DNA from: Cryobacterium luteum
Lineage (GTDB): Bacteria > Actinomycetota > Actinomycetes > Actinomycetales > Microbacteriaceae
Assembly (NCBI RefSeq): GCF_900110125.1
Contig: NZ_FOCN01000008.1
Coordinates: 1 to 64,000, forward strand
Reading direction: 5' to 3'
Length of the DNA: 64,000 nucleotides
Position 1 is the first letter of the stretch, and the number at the start of each line of letters is the position of its first letter. The position numbers and the translations under genes are program-made. The notes under the pieces are model-generated. The model had not been told where the DNA came from and searched no databases. It was given only the letters and a program-made list of their open reading frames with translations. Shown in pieces: positions 63,451 to 64,000 of the stretch.

Positions 63451-64000
63451 TCGAGGTAGAACGAACCGACGCCGGCGGCGACGAGCAGTCCGCCGATGAT
63501 CCAGAACCGCACGACGACGGTGACTTCGGCCCAGCCCTTGAGTTCGAAATGATGATGGATCGGACTCATCAGGAAGATGCGTTTACCGTGAGTGATTTTG
63601 AAGTAGATGCGCTGCACGATCACCGATCCGGCTTCCATCACGAACAGGCCGCCGATGAGCACGAGGAGCAGTTCGGTGCGGCTGAGGATCGCCAGGGCGG
63701 CCAGGGCGCCGCCGAGGGCGAGCGAACCGGTGTCGCCGAGGAAGATCTTCGCCGGTGAGGTGTTCCACCAGAGAAAGCCGATCAGGCCGCCGACGATGGT
63801 CGCGGCCACGATGGCGAGGTCGAATGAGTCGGGGCCGAGGTAGCACTTGTACTGGTCGGCGGCATCCGCTCCTCCGAAGCAGCTCTGGTTGGACTGCCAG
63901 AAGCCGATCACGACGAAGGATCCGATGGCGAAAATTGAGGCCCCGGTGGCGAGGCCGTCGAGACCGTCGGCGACGTTGACGCCGTTCGAGGTCGAGGCGA
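63435..64000 (-). CDS. mraY: MraY, C-terminal part (cut by window edge)
   Basis: MraY transfers phospho-MurNAc-pentapeptide to undecaprenyl phosphate, making lipid I at the membrane. The visible part has [42 protein letters not shown] and the hallmark histidine motif [12 protein letters not shown]. About 188 C-terminal residues are seen; the N-terminal half and start are beyond the right edge. An insert of about 20 residues ([17 protein letters not shown]) between two helices contains a pair of cysteines. Confidence 0.96.
   Translation of the reverse strand, partial: ASTSNGVNVADGLDGLATGASIFAIGSFVVIGFWQSNQSCFGGADAADQYKCYLGPDSFDLAIVAATIVGGLIGFLWWNTSPAKIFLGDTGSLALGGALAALAILSRTELLLVLIGGLFVMEAGSVIVQRIYFKITHGKRIFLMSPIHHHFELKGWAEVTVVVRFWIIGGLLVAAGVGSFYLEWLSR

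Overview
The window looks like chromosomal DNA of a high-GC actinobacterium, most likely a member of the Microbacteriaceae. The division-cell wall cluster reads mraY-murD-ftsW-murG-murC-ftsQ-ftsZ-yggS-sepF-yggT-divIVA-lspA-rluD-dnaE. A cydABDC operon, many GTG starts and GTGA/ATGA stop-start overlaps point the same way. So does a strongly over-represented AGCGGATGC/GCATCCGCT nonamer.

There are two parts. From about 19.84 kb to the right end lies compact, conserved core DNA. In map order it holds comEC (5' fragment only), comEA, leuS, pabB, a DedA gene, cydC-cydD-cydB-cydA, a BlaI/M56 regulatory pair, an OpuC-type osmoprotectant transporter, a TetR gene, an App1-type phosphatase, an NMT1/THI5-type ABC transporter, pyrD, nrdR, hisD, a flavin reductase, a PlsC-like acyltransferase, dnaE, and the dcw cluster read towards the left. 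mraY runs off the right edge.

From the left edge to about 19.84 kb lies an accessory island. It begins with the end of an IS30-type element, followed by a gene-free, hairpin-rich stretch. Two multi-gene cassettes that look like anti-phage systems then face each other. Cassette 1 (plus strand, 2564-10432) is DNA methyltransferase, SF2 helicase, GIY-YIG (T5orf172-like) nuclease, a PD-(D/E)XK nuclease fused to an EVE-like reader domain, and a CBS-like/HEPN-like protein. Cassette 2 (minus strand, 19399-13792) is a protein of unknown function, an XRE-ImmA/IrrE regulator-protease, a PD-(D/E)XK protein with a terminal Cys cluster, an OLD-like TOPRIM protein, and a 79-residue protein that seems to start with CTG. 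Between them are decayed genes: a serine recombinase with an in-frame stop and a HIRAN-domain gene with a frameshift.

The island ends inside comEC. The reading frame is a normal ComEC N-terminus up to the conserved HLTAVSG segment and then runs into unrelated sequence and a stop. The island has therefore probably inserted into comEC. DNA uptake should be broken, and genes normally downstream of comEC are displaced out of view.

I found no tRNA, rRNA, CRISPR array or riboswitch. Assignments come from reading motifs by eye; no database search was possible.
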